A stretch of DNA of 64,000 nucleotides from Phycisphaerales bacterium (GTDB taxonomy: Bacteria; Planctomycetota; Phycisphaerae; Phycisphaerales; SM1A02). This document shows, piece after piece, positions 53,763-62,707 of the stretch. The notes under the pieces were generated by a model. That model worked only from the letters and a program-made list of their open reading frames with translations, had not been told where the DNA came from and searched no databases. Within the stretch, counting starts at the first letter, position 1, and every line of letters begins with the position of its first letter. The stretch is from contig JAQWMQ010000011.1 of assembly GCA_029246705.1 (NCBI GenBank), forward strand, positions 1 to 64,000. Reading direction: 5' to 3'. Made by a program: the position numbers and the translations under genes.

Positions 53763-55253
53763 CTAGATGTACTCGCCGAGTGCGTCGATGAGCGGGCCGA
53801 TGTGCTTCTCGTAGTTCTTCCACCGTCCGGATGAAGAGGTGTACATCTTCTGGTTGACCTGGTCATAGCTGATCGTGGCGGCGACTCGCTTGGACTTGTG
53901 GAACTCCATGCATCCGTCCACCCACTGGAGATCCAGGAAGTCGAGAAGCCGCCTGGTCTCGTTCTCCTGGTCGACGACCATCCGGTCGTAGTGGAGTTCG
54001 AGCATGGGGACCTCGAGCGTCTGCATCCAGTACTCCTGCATCTTGTGTCTTTCAATCCACATCGCAGCAAGCCAGTCGAGTTGCTTCGTGTAATTGTGCT
54101 TTGATCCGACGAGATTCGTCGTGTAGCACGAGATGCAGTTGTCGAGCGGGTGGCGATGAAGCATGATCATGCGCGACTTCGGCAGGATGAGGGAGAGGAA
54201 ACCCGCTTGGTTGTGCAGCGACAGGGACTTGTTCGTTATGCGCCTGGGGTTGGAGTCGATCCAACTCGTTGCGTTCATGTACTTGCGTGCCATCGCGTTC
54301 GCGTCCTCCTCCCGCATGTCCACGAGGCAGTTCGGGTAGGTGTTGAAGGAGTCGATCGTCACCGGGCACTGGTGGATGATCTTCGAGCTTGCCGCAAGTT
54401 CCCCGGCATTCTCGACCTCCGGATGCATGCTGAGGATCTGTTCCAGAAGGCTTGTGCCGCTGCGAGGGTTTCCCACGATGAACACCGGTTCCTCGTGATC
54501 TTCCGAGCTGTGGGCCAGGGCGCGAATCAGTTCATGCGACATGAATTCACGGATCTCCCGTGATCTCTGCTCCTGCTGTTCAGGGATCCAGGACACATCG
54601 GAGATGTCGTGTGCGGTCTGCGCCGCCTCCCATGACTGGTCGTATTCCCCGAGTCGGTCGTAGGCCTTGGCAAGCATGAACCAGGCTTCGACCACGATGC
54701 CGTCAGGGGCTTCGGGGTTCTTGACGTTGGTCTGGGCCCAGTCCAGGAACTTTCTGAGCGTGTCGATCGCTTCTCCGTACTTCTTCTCCTGCATCAGCAG
54801 TCGTGGGGCGACATTGGCGACACCTTCCAGGAATTCCTCCCCCAGTGGAACCGAGTGCAGGACTTCCCATGCCAGCTCGGTCTGTCCGGTGCGTTCGTAG
54901 ATGTTGCTCAGCATGAGCACGGAACCCGGCCATCCCTTCGTCAGTTTCTGGAAGGTCTTCGCGTGGCGAAGGGCCTTTTCCTGTGCCCCTCCAGCCATCG
55001 ACGCGTTGGCCGCCCGTTCGACGTATTCCGCATTGTCCGGAGCCAGTCGCGTCAGCTCATCGTAGGTTTCGGCAGCGTTGAGGTAGTCGTTCGCCTTGAA
55101 GAAGACATCGCCCTTCAACAGCATGGCGTCCTTGTTTTCAGGTTCCTTCTCGAGCACCGACTCGGCCTGGTCGATCGCGAGGTAGTGCAGGTCCTTGTTG
55201 AGCAGATCGCGCCCGTGGCTGAGGGTTTCGCTGTTTGTATGGTTGTTTGACAT
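53763..55253 (-). CDS. TPR-repeat sulfotransferase
   Basis: 496 residues from the ATG at 55253 (the frame continues to 55346). Residues 15-220 are TPR-type helices (NKDLHYLAIDQAESVLEKEP, NKDAMLLKGDVFFKANDYLNAAETYDELTRLAP and further). Residues about 255-490 are a sulfotransferase with the PAPS 5'-phosphosulfate loop VGNPRSGTSLLEQIL near 260-269, then LPKSRMIMLHRHPLDNCISCY, the 3'-phosphate motif with the R/H. It transfers sulfate from PAPS to an unknown hydroxyl or amine. The TPR part probably recognises substrates or partners. Divergent from trigger factor. Confidence 0.9.
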   Translation of the reverse strand: MSNNHTNSETLSHGRDLLNKDLHYLAIDQAESVLEKEPENKDAMLLKGDVFFKANDYLNAAETYDELTRLAPDNAEYVERAANASMAGGAQEKALRHAKTFQKLTKGWPGSVLMLSNIYERTGQTELAWEVLHSVPLGEEFLEGVANVAPRLLMQEKKYGEAIDTLRKFLDWAQTNVKNPEAPDGIVVEAWFMLAKAYDRLGEYDQSWEAAQTAHDISDVSWIPEQQEQRSREIREFMSHELIRALAHSSEDHEEPVFIVGNPRSGTSLLEQILSMHPEVENAGELAASSKIIHQCPVTIDSFNTYPNCLVDMREEDANAMARKYMNATSWIDSNPRRITNKSLSLHNQAGFLSLILPKSRMIMLHRHPLDNCISCYTTNLVGSKHNYTKQLDWLAAMWIERHKMQEYWMQTLEVPMLELHYDRMVVDQENETRRLLDFLDLQWVDGCMEFHKSKRVAATISYDQVNQKMYTSSSGRWKNYEKHIGPLIDALGEYI

Positions 55254-55324
55254 TTGCCAGATGGTACTGATTCGGGGAAGATGGGCATAGTTTGATCGTC
55301 CACTATGGCACTGAGAGATTCCAC

Positions 55325-56656
55325 TTGAGTACCGACTGGCAGCCATGTGATCCCAAAGAGGTCGGTATCGAGATCGTGCAGTCCTCGCGTGTCGAGAAGC
55401 AGATCGTCATCGAGCTGCCTGCACCCATCGTCGACAAGATCCTCGCGGTGAACAGTGCTCAAGGTGAACATGCGATGAGCGAGGAGCAGCTTCTGAAGAA
55501 GCTGCTGATGTTCTCTCACGAGCACGGAATGAAGCAGCTGGACTGGCGTCCCTTGTGGGATGTCGCTCCGACCGTGGGTGGTGATGCTCCGAACCTGCAC
55601 AAGGGTCAGCCTCTGCGGCTTGCGCTCGACGTCGATTGCCATCCGGAAATGAACTGGCCTGACTTCAAGTCGCTGAAGATCATACGACCGGTCCGCGTGA
55701 TTACCGATGAGATGGTTGCCTCCGAGGTCCTCGAGCAACGTCTGGTGGCGGGCACTTCGGAGGAACTCAAGAGCGGGTTCGAGGTGGGGGACGTGATTCA
55801 AGCGGAAGTCGAACTGTTCGAGGTGGAGCGCCAGTCGCAGCTGGCGGCTTTCAACATCGACTTCAAGCTTCCCGAATCCGGAACGCCTTTCAACCTCGCC
55901 AACCTGGACTTCGGTGATGTTCACTCCAGGTTGAAGGATGCTGCAGTGGGGGACCAGGTCGAGCTGGTCACGACTGCGACCGCCCGGTACCCGGAGATGA
56001 TGCTCGTCGGCCGGGAGATCCAGGCGAACCTGAAGATCCTGGGCGCGGTCCGCCGGACGCCGACCACGATCGAGAAGGTTCTCGAGCAATACGGGACACC
56101 CAACGAGGTCATCTTCAAGCAGCAGGTGAGAATCGCCTTGGAGGCCACCGCCGAACGGGACCAGAGATCCATCGTCATGCAGCTTTTCATGAAGGCACTC
56201 CTGGAGAAGGTCGGGGACCAGCTTTGCTTTCCCGATCGTGTGGTCACCTATTTCGAGGAGCTGACGGCCAATCAGGAGGCCATGAAACTCAAGGCGCGTG
56301 GTTTCACGGAAGACCAGGCCGGGGAGCAACTCGCTTTGCATCAGGATGAGCTGGATTCCCTGGTTCAGCAGCGTCTCCGACAATCCGCGCTGACCACGCT
56401 GCTGGCCTTGCATCTCGACGCCAGAATCGGCGAGCAGGATGTCATGGAATGGGTGACGGACACCGCTTCCAGGCAGGGCAAGCGACCGGAAGACGTGCGC
56501 AAGGAGCTGGCCAATCCCGATCTGCTCAAACGGATCGTCCAATCCCTGCAGATCATGAAGGTCTACAAGATCCTGATGGGCGAAAACATGATCGTCCTGA
56601 CTGACATGGATGCCGACGAGTGGGACAGCTCGGGCGGCCTCCACGGCACCCAATAG
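55325..56656 (+). CDS. tig: trigger factor, ribosome-associated chaperone
   Basis: 443 residues with the TTG at 55325, chosen for the GAGAG about 8 bases upstream; a TTG at 55292 would extend it by 11 residues. The N-terminal ribosome-binding domain starts VGIEIVQSSRVEKQIVIELPAPIVDKIL. The middle PPIase domain looks degenerate (GDVIQAEVELFEVERQ), so isomerase activity is doubtful. The long helical C-terminal domain with ALHLDARIGEQDVMEWV and MKVYKILMGENMI matches the family well. It folds nascent chains at the exit tunnel. Confidence 0.85.
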   Translation: MSTDWQPCDPKEVGIEIVQSSRVEKQIVIELPAPIVDKILAVNSAQGEHAMSEEQLLKKLLMFSHEHGMKQLDWRPLWDVAPTVGGDAPNLHKGQPLRLALDVDCHPEMNWPDFKSLKIIRPVRVITDEMVASEVLEQRLVAGTSEELKSGFEVGDVIQAEVELFEVERQSQLAAFNIDFKLPESGTPFNLANLDFGDVHSRLKDAAVGDQVELVTTATARYPEMMLVGREIQANLKILGAVRRTPTTIEKVLEQYGTPNEVIFKQQVRIALEATAERDQRSIVMQLFMKALLEKVGDQLCFPDRVVTYFEELTANQEAMKLKARGFTEDQAGEQLALHQDELDSLVQQRLRQSALTTLLALHLDARIGEQDVMEWVTDTASRQGKRPEDVRKELANPDLLKRIVQSLQIMKVYKILMGENMIVLTDMDADEWDSSGGLHGTQ

Positions 56657-56961
56657 GACCGTCGAACGGGTCACCGAGCTTCTGGCCACTTCGGTGTTCA
56701 GCGCCTTGAATTCCGAGGGGTCGCTCTCGATCCGGCCGGATCCTGGCTCAACCCATCCTCCAGCGCCCCCCGACCGGGTTGCCAAGCCCCTTTGAGAGGG
56801 CCTCCCAAGGGGGTCGCCCCCCGCAGGCCCTGTCGTTGTAGACCGGCTTCGATCCGGCTACAATGGTCAATTCGCTCCGGAGAACCGCTGGCTGACCGGA
56901 CTCCAGCTGGCATTGGTCGATCGGAGCAAACCGCCTGTAAACAGGCAGATGGAGTTCACAG
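56657..56961. other. 305-bp leader region of the TPR/alpha-CTD gene
   Basis: No gene. It contains the hairpin/promoter at 56836-56864 and a CCTGT-AA-ACAGG hairpin just before the ATGGAG ribosome site of the next gene. Read as leader, it spans more than 90 bases after the proposed promoter. Confidence 0.5.
56836..56864 (+). promoter_or_regulatory. promoter-like element forming an inverted repeat
   Basis: TTGTAG (56836-56841) and TACAAT (56859-56864) are separated by 17 bases. They are the two arms of an inverted repeat TTGTAG-A-CCGG...CCGG-CTACAA, so the element could be a promoter, an operator or a hairpin. It lies about 100 bases before the gene at 56962. Confidence 0.4.
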
Positions 56962-57894
56962 ATGATCGACGAAGGTCTCGATACCGTCATTGGTGGGACA
57001 GTCAAGACAGCGGATCCCTCGGCCGCAGCCGAGCATGCTGCTCGTGGCGCCGAGCTGGAAGCTGCAGGCAATCGAATCGGGGCGATCGACGCCTTCCGAC
57101 AGGCTGCCGAGCTGGGCGCTGATGTCCATGTGCTCTTCCGACTTGCCTGGTTGCTCGACCAGCACGGCGAAGAGGATGAGGCACTGACGGCGTACGAGCG
57201 CTGCTGCCAGACCACCGACCTGCCCCCCGTCAACGCCATGATCAACCTCGCGGTGATCTACGAGGATCGTGGAGACATCGCTTCAGCCCAGCGCTGCCTG
57301 CGCAAGGTGCTTGACAGTGATGCGAACAACAGTCGTGCCCGTCTCTTCATGAAGGATGCACTGGCCTCGGAAGACATGTACTACGACGAGGAGCACGATC
57401 GAAACCTCGCCAAGCGCAGTGCACTGCTGGACACGCCGGTCACCGACTTCGAACTGAGTGTTCGGGCACGAAACTGCCTCAAGAAGATGAAGATCCGCAC
57501 CCTGGGCGATCTCCTGAAGATCTCCGAGGCCGAGCTTCTCTCCTACAAGAACTTCGGTGAGACCTCACTGGTCGAGATCAAGAACATGCTCTCCTCCAAG
57601 GGACTGCGTCTTGGTCAGGGCCTGGAAGGTCGATACAGCCAGGCTCGCAAGGAGATCTACGACGATCTCCGCGGCAAGGCGCCCGATCACGTGCTCAACA
57701 AGCCGGTCTCGGTCCTTGAACTGTCGGTGCGTGCTCGAAAGGCGCTTCAGCAGCTTGGCATCCAGACCATCGGCGATCTCGCCTCACGTACCGAGGCCGA
57801 GCTCATGGGGGTCAAGAACTTCGGTCAGACCAGCCTGGTGGAGATCACCCAGAAGCTCAACCAGTTCAACCTCGACCTTCGTGCCCTTGACTGA
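56962..57894 (+). CDS. TPR protein with two RNA polymerase alpha-CTD-type domains
   Basis: 310 residues. Residues about 20-130 carry two or three TPR-type repeats (IGAIDAFRQAAELGADV, MINLAVIYEDRGDIASAQRCLRKVL). Residues about 155-215 and 238-305 each match the C-terminal domain of RNA polymerase alpha: TPVTDFELSVRARNCLKKMKI...LGDLLKISEAELLSYKNFGETSLVEIKNMLSSKGL, then a second copy with SVLELSVRARKALQQL and NFGQTSLVEI. That domain contacts DNA UP elements and sigma. No catalytic motif. GGAG sits 7 bases before the ATG. It may recruit polymerase, or bind DNA through helix-hairpin-helix modules. Confidence 0.88.
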   Translation: MIDEGLDTVIGGTVKTADPSAAAEHAARGAELEAAGNRIGAIDAFRQAAELGADVHVLFRLAWLLDQHGEEDEALTAYERCCQTTDLPPVNAMINLAVIYEDRGDIASAQRCLRKVLDSDANNSRARLFMKDALASEDMYYDEEHDRNLAKRSALLDTPVTDFELSVRARNCLKKMKIRTLGDLLKISEAELLSYKNFGETSLVEIKNMLSSKGLRLGQGLEGRYSQARKEIYDDLRGKAPDHVLNKPVSVLELSVRARKALQQLGIQTIGDLASRTEAELMGVKNFGQTSLVEITQKLNQFNLDLRALD

Positions 57895-57961
57895 TTGATT
57901 CACCGCTCGATCCGGCTGATTCAGATGTGCCGGTTTGGATCGAGTGCCTAGGATGCGAACC

Positions 57962-59389
57962 ATGATCGCAACCAGGTCCAATCCAGGTTCACGAGATCCA
58001 AGAGATCATCCAAGAGATCATCCAAGAGATCATCATGGAGCCGGGCGAGCAGCCCGGCTCCTTGTGTGCTCATGCTCCTGTGCGCTTGCTCTTTCCGGTT
58101 GCGGAAATGCCACCCCCGATCGGCCGACGGCTCCGATCTCGGCCTCCATCAGCGAACCAGCGGTACAGCCCGGCAATCGTCCACTCGCTCCTCGGATCGA
58201 ACCTGCAGTCCGTGTGCGCGTTCTCGCCATGGACGCCGCCAAGGGGCCCTGGCAGTTTGGTGAGGACGGCCAGAAGCTGCTCCTGCTGGACGAACTGACC
58301 CGAAAGCCAAGCCTGCTCGACGCTCCCATCAAGATCGGGATGACCGCAGGTGCCTGGTCGATTCAGGATGATGCCGATCGCATGCTGAACTATCCCGGAG
58401 GGGGTGTGCTCTCGTTGCGAACCCTGGGCGGTGCATCGGATGCGATCGAGTTCCAGGATCGCCAGCTGAACGGCAAGCTTGAACTGGTGCCACGCTCGAG
58501 TGCCCCGGGGCAGATCGATCTGGTGACTCGAATACCCATCGAGCAGTATCTTCCCGGTGTGCTCCAGGGGGAGCTCTACGGCCACTGGAAGCCTTCCACC
58601 TTCGCGGCTCAAGCAGTGGCTGCCCGCAGCTACGCCGTCGCTGAGGCGGCCTTCTGGCGCCCTAGAAGGCACTTCGATCTCGTGGCCGGCCCTGCCAGCC
58701 AGGCCTGGACCGGGATGAAGGCTTCCGACCGTGCAGTCGAAGCGGTCGAGGCCACGCGTGGGGTGGTCCTGCTGTTCGACGATCGGGTCGTACCGGCCTA
58801 TTACTCTGCCAGTTGTGGGGGGCGAAGCGCCTCGGCAAAGCAGGCGATCTCGCCTCAAGAAGGGCACCTGATCAAGCCTTTGGAAGCCCGTGTGAACGAT
58901 ACGGTGACCTGTTGCGAATCCGCTCCGGTTCGGAGCTGGAGCCTTTCGTTCAACCTTGACCTGCTCACCCCCAAGTTGAGGGCCTACGGGCGCAAGCTCG
59001 AGGATGACCGGCTTTCGAGCATCACTCGCTTGAAGTCGGTGACGCTGGTAGAGGCCAATCCAGCTGGCCGTGCACTTCGATTCGAACTGCTCGACCATGA
59101 AGGCCAACGCGCTCGAATCGATGCTGAGCCATTCCGTCGCCTCCTGGGAACCCTGCCTCGCGTGGATGGAAGCCCTCCCCGCGCCCTCAAATCAGCCGAC
59201 ATTCGAACGCGCATCAGCGGTCGGAAACTCGTGGTCACGGGGGCCGGCTACGGACATGGGGTTGGGCTGTGCCAGTACGGAGCCGAGGCCATGGCCAATG
59301 AGGGCGCCGACTGGAAGGCGATCCTTGCTCGCTACTACCCCGGAGCACGCCCAACGGTGGCTTGGGGTGACTCGGTAGCCGGCAACTAG
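57962..59389 (+). CDS. SpoIID/LytB-domain lipoprotein
   Basis: 475 residues from the ATG at 57962 with AGGA about 9 bases upstream; a TTG at 57935 would add nine. The N-terminus has an in-frame DHPR-type repeat from 57993 to 58034, then a lipoprotein signal ending LALSGCG. The C-terminal two-thirds is a SpoIID/LytB domain with GKLELVPRSSAPGQIDL, IPIEQYLPGVLQGELYGHW, QAVAARSYAVAE and the closing GYGHGVGLCQYGAEAMA. SpoIID-type proteins cleave or remodel denuded peptidoglycan glycan strands. It stands alone; Planctomycetes do not sporulate, so a wall role is inferred. Confidence 0.88.
   Translation: MIATRSNPGSRDPRDHPRDHPRDHHGAGRAARLLVCSCSCALALSGCGNATPDRPTAPISASISEPAVQPGNRPLAPRIEPAVRVRVLAMDAAKGPWQFGEDGQKLLLLDELTRKPSLLDAPIKIGMTAGAWSIQDDADRMLNYPGGGVLSLRTLGGASDAIEFQDRQLNGKLELVPRSSAPGQIDLVTRIPIEQYLPGVLQGELYGHWKPSTFAAQAVAARSYAVAEAAFWRPRRHFDLVAGPASQAWTGMKASDRAVEAVEATRGVVLLFDDRVVPAYYSASCGGRSASAKQAISPQEGHLIKPLEARVNDTVTCCESAPVRSWSLSFNLDLLTPKLRAYGRKLEDDRLSSITRLKSVTLVEANPAGRALRFELLDHEGQRARIDAEPFRRLLGTLPRVDGSPPRALKSADIRTRISGRKLVVTGAGYGHGVGLCQYGAEAMANEGADWKAILARYYPGARPTVAWGDSVAGN
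57993..58034. repeat. 12-bp in-frame tandem repeat in the SpoIID gene
   Basis: GAGATCATCCAA occurs twice perfectly (58002-58025), with partial units on either side (57993-58001 and 58026-58034). It encodes a four-residue Arg-Asp-His-Pro unit before the lipoprotein signal. Contraction or expansion keeps the frame. Confidence 0.9.
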
Positions 59390-60198
59390 ATCACAGGCTG
59401 TCTGCCTTGCTCGATCTTGATGGGGGGGGCGGTCGACGCCTTGAGACCCAGGGGTGAGCAGAAACGCCTCACACGAACAAACAGGCCACAAAAACAGACA
59501 TGGCCGTGTAAACACGGCCATGTCTCCCTTATTCCCATCCCTACACATCAGCTGGTCAGTGTGGTACTCCCTCGAGTTCCTTCCCTCACCGATTCAGAGT
59601 AGAAGCAAGCTTCATTCCGAACCTGATCGGTACGACTCCCATTTCTGGGACCCTTTTCCATCTCAGCACATTCGTCAGATCCCTCAATCGTTCGAATGTC
59701 CTTTGACTACCACACGTAGCGGGCCGGCTTCCCTTTTCCCGTTAATGCCCGCGACCCTCTGATGTCCAGCTCTCGAAAGAACTGGCTTTGAAGAGAGAGA
59801 GAGCGCCGTGACTCCCAAGTAACGGCGCAGTCCATACACTATCCGAAGAATAGGATTCTTGGTTCCCAAAGTCACAAAAAGAGTGCTGTTTCTTTTGTGA
59901 ACAGCCCTTCGTGGGGCGGGCGATCCCTTTGATCCATCCAAATCATACCGGCTAAACCACGTGGTGACCATCAAAACCGACTCTTCAGGCCTCTCAAGGG
60001 CTATCCCGAGGCTTCAGCGTGCAGGTATCCTCTTTGAACAGGGCTTTTGGGAGGCTGTTCTTCATCATCGGCAAGCGGGTTGGGTTGAGCTGGCCAGCCA
60101 AGCGGCGGTCTCTATTCCTCAAGAAACTCAAGGCCGGGTTCCTCGCCGGTCCGTATGCCAACTGGGATGATCCGGTGACCTGGAGGCCTTGCATCACC
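59390..60198. other. 0.8-kb gene-free region
   Basis: No convincing gene is visible; a minus-strand frame at 59684-59974 looks spurious. The composition is more AT-rich than the flanking genes. It contains a 12-bp perfect hairpin GACATGGCCGTG/CACGGCCATGTC at 59497-59524 (loop TAAA), probably a terminator for the SpoIID gene, although the T-run on the plus strand is weak. The stretch 60019-60198 is open in frame with the next gene and could extend it. Confidence 0.5.
59497..59524. terminator. perfect 12-bp hairpin downstream of the SpoIID gene
   Basis: The stem GACATGGCCGTG/CACGGCCATGTC has a TAAA loop. On the plus strand it is followed by TCCCTTATTC; on the minus strand a TGTTTTTG stretch follows, so it may work better in that direction. 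It is 107 bases after the SpoIID stop. Confidence 0.5.
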
Positions 60199-61539
60199 GT
60201 GGCGCACACTGAACAACCCATCCTTGACTCGAGACGACTGTGCCTTGCTGCGTGCACACTGTTACTGGCGACGTCAGTGCTCAACGGAGCGTCGACCCTG
60301 CAGGATCCCCCCAAGGTCCCGGTCAAACCTCCTGATACGCCGCAGATCCGCTTGAGAGCACCCTGGGTCGACCGTGCGCGTGACCTGGGCGTCTTTCCGC
60401 CTGATGGCATTGCAGTGTTCACGGATGGCCCGCGTCTCGAGGCCACGGGACTCATGAGCAGGGTCGTGGCGGTTCGATCGATCATCACGACCATGTTCGG
60501 CTCCTTTGAACTGCGCAGGCCAGACGCTCCGAAGCTCCTGGTCTTCGAGGATCTGGGTGAAATGCGCTTCACCCTTCGAACCAGTTTCGGCACAAGGGCT
60601 CCGAAGGTGACCGCCCTGGCGGTGCAGCAATCCGATGGAACGGCCTTGGCGGTTTCGACCCAGGTCTATTCCCCACGCGCGTCCGAACGTGTCTTCCAGG
60701 CCCAGGCCTTCCGTCAGTACATGCTGCCCAGGTTCCCTGTCGACTGCTCCGCCTGGGCGGAGATCGGTCTCTCGGAGTTCCTCGGTGCCGTCCTGATCAC
60801 GGGTGAGAGATGGGATGCGGGGCATGTTCCACCTGAATTCGCCACCGCGCTCCAACAGGCGGAGCAGTCGGGGCAACGCCTCTCCCTGGAGGCACTCCTT
60901 CGCCTGGATCCCAAGGATCTGGTTCATGCCGATCAGGGCCAGGGCACCCGATTGCTGCACGCGGAGGCCTGGTCTCTGGTTCATTTCCTGCTTACCGGGG
61001 GAAGCCCGGAGCTTGCCGATCGATTCGTTCACTGGCTGCACAAGGTCGCATCCGGTCAGGAATCGGTCCCAGCCTTCGAGTCGGTCTTCACCCGGATGCC
61101 CGGAGGTGCCTCGATGAAGGCACTGGAGTCTGCCTGGCGGGCCTCGACCCGGGCACTGGTACCAAGCCCCGTGCTGAGGGCACTGCACCAGGCCGAGCTT
61201 CTGCGGGTCGTGCTCGAGGACCTTGAGAAGGACGGTATTCGCCCTGACGCACCCGATGACCTGCTCAGGATCGTCGAGGCTCGTCCTGCCATCGAACACA
61301 CGTTGCTGTCTCACCCCTACCAACAGGTGCTTTCTTCCCGTGATCCCGGCACCATCGATCCCGCCCGGCTTGAATTCTCGCCCAACCCGGTCCGTCCGAG
61401 CATTCGCAACACCGCCACTTCCGAATCCCCACCTCGGGTCCGGTTCCTGGACTCAGGGAACTGGTCGGTCCAGATCGAATGGTCCTGGGACGAGGTTGAT
61501 GAACGATGGGTGCCATGCGTGATCGGCAAGGCCTCCTGA
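60199..61539 (+). CDS. exported protein of unknown function
   Basis: 446 residues from the GTG at 60199, chosen because it opens directly into a signal peptide (LCLAACTLLLATSVLNGAS) and has GGAGG 12 bases upstream; the frame is open to 60019. No classical zinc-binding HExxH, but the layout VPPEFATAL, DCSAWAEIGLSEFLGAVLITGERWD, LLHAEAWSLVHFLLTGG vaguely resembles DUF1570/peptidase-like planctomycete proteins. The ending has beta strands (WSVQIEWSWDEVDERW). Function unknown. A palindromic terminator follows at 61557. Confidence 0.7.
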   Translation: MAHTEQPILDSRRLCLAACTLLLATSVLNGASTLQDPPKVPVKPPDTPQIRLRAPWVDRARDLGVFPPDGIAVFTDGPRLEATGLMSRVVAVRSIITTMFGSFELRRPDAPKLLVFEDLGEMRFTLRTSFGTRAPKVTALAVQQSDGTALAVSTQVYSPRASERVFQAQAFRQYMLPRFPVDCSAWAEIGLSEFLGAVLITGERWDAGHVPPEFATALQQAEQSGQRLSLEALLRLDPKDLVHADQGQGTRLLHAEAWSLVHFLLTGGSPELADRFVHWLHKVASGQESVPAFESVFTRMPGGASMKALESAWRASTRALVPSPVLRALHQAELLRVVLEDLEKDGIRPDAPDDLLRIVEARPAIEHTLLSHPYQQVLSSRDPGTIDPARLEFSPNPVRPSIRNTATSESPPRVRFLDSGNWSVQIEWSWDEVDERWVPCVIGKAS

Positions 61540-61556
61540 TCGAACGCAGCAGGGCC

Positions 61557-61576
61557 GACTCGTCACGTGACGAGTC
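61557..61576. terminator. palindromic terminator between convergent genes
   Basis: GACTCGTC-ACGT-GACGAGTC is a perfect palindrome, extended by CG/CG and a flanking AGGG/CCCT. It separates the plus-strand gene at 60199 from the minus-strand coiled-coil gene. There is no long T-run, so it is only terminator-like. Confidence 0.5.
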
Positions 61577-61631
61577 GACCCTGTGTGGTGTTCGGATCCT
61601 GCCCGACAGGCAGTTGGTTGAAGAGTATGGA

Positions 61632-62510
61632 TCAGTTGCCGTGCATCCAGGCGAGGTCATCGGTGCTTGAATCGAGAAGGTACATTTCATCTCCGATCTG
61701 AATGTCCTCGCGAGCCCTTCGTTCGTAGTCGCTCTTCACGCCATGCTTTTCGAGCGCCTGGAGCTGGGCTTCCTGGGTGATGCGCAGTTCCTCGAGCTTC
61801 GACTCGAGTTGTCGAAGGTTGCCGACCTTCCCAAGCTTCTCGTAGTCACGAAGAATCTCCTGTTGTTCCTCGGTCATGGTGATGAGCCGGTCGTTGCGTT
61901 CGATGGCATCGATCTGTCGGTCCAGCACCCAGAGCTTCTCTTCGAACTGCCCGTATTCGTTCTCGAGCTGACCAAGAATGTCCGAGAGACGTTCCCGCTG
62001 GTTGGAGATCAGCATCACCTGCTGGTCGTTGCTGCTCAGGCGGTCCTGGTAGGTGGCCTTGATGCCCGCGATTCGACGGGCTTCACTTCGTGCCTGGTCG
62101 AGGTTCACTCGGAAGGATCCCCTGCGGATGGCGACCTTCTGTCCTGCTTCAAGTGAGACCTCGGCATCGACTACGGCCACGCGAATCTCCTCGAGATCAT
62201 CGCTGGTCAGGGCGATGACGCGATCCGCGACCTCGTTGTCATGGTTGAGCTGGTGCAGCTGGATGTCGATCTGGGCGATTTCGCCTCGAACTTCGGCGAT
62301 CCGATCGGGATACTGGTCTGCCAGACCCTGCAGCTGTCTCCTGAGCGCGACGGGATCCTCGACGAAATCCTCGAAGACATGGTTGGCCATGGTGCGTACT
62401 TGATCGAATCCTGCGCCAACCCGTTCAGGGCCTACCAGGATCGTGGTTCCTCCGACGACTGCAGCCGAGATCAAACCCCACCTGAGCAAGCCTTTGGTAG
62501 AAAAGAACAT
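61632..62510 (-). CDS. membrane-anchored coiled-coil protein
   Basis: 292 residues from the ATG at 62510 with GAAGGAG 9 bases upstream. One N-terminal helix (LLRWGLISAAVVGGTTILV) anchors it. Residues 30-290 are long amphipathic helices with heptad character (LRRQLQGLADQYPDRIAEVRGEIAQIDIQL, LSDILGQLENEYGQFEEKLWVLDRQIDAIE), giving a strong coiled coil. It could resemble PspA-like stress proteins, but no sequence identity is claimed. The divergent gene at 62708 encodes a sigma factor, so it may be part of a stress circuit. Function unknown. Confidence 0.75.
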   Translation of the reverse strand: MFFSTKGLLRWGLISAAVVGGTTILVGPERVGAGFDQVRTMANHVFEDFVEDPVALRRQLQGLADQYPDRIAEVRGEIAQIDIQLHQLNHDNEVADRVIALTSDDLEEIRVAVVDAEVSLEAGQKVAIRRGSFRVNLDQARSEARRIAGIKATYQDRLSSNDQQVMLISNQRERLSDILGQLENEYGQFEEKLWVLDRQIDAIERNDRLITMTEEQQEILRDYEKLGKVGNLRQLESKLEELRITQEAQLQALEKHGVKSDYERRAREDIQIGDEMYLLDSSTDDLAWMHGN

Positions 62511-62707
62511 GGTTGAATACTCCTTCAAGACACTCCCGAATCCTTTGTCCATTCATGGTGTCCGCACCGTGCGGCTCTGTCGTGGATTTCGGCCCTGCAT
62601 GTCCTGTCCCCATGTGATTGGGAATCCTCAATCTCAATTTCAGCCAGTAGTGTGTAGGCATGGCTGAAATCCTTCAGCCGGTGTCGCCAATAAGGAGTGT
62701 GGCCCGA

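Noticed and set aside
55115-56785. 556-aa minus-strand frame antisense to trigger factor
   Set aside because: No motif, starts inside one gene and ends in another; explained by GC-rich third positions of tig.
59684-59974. 96-aa minus-strand frame in the gap after the SpoIID gene
   Set aside because: No ribosome site, no motif, AT-rich gap with no neighbour support.
60274-61323. 349-aa minus-strand frame antisense to the exported protein gene
   Set aside because: The plus-strand gene has a signal peptide and coherent protein; the antisense frame lacks both.
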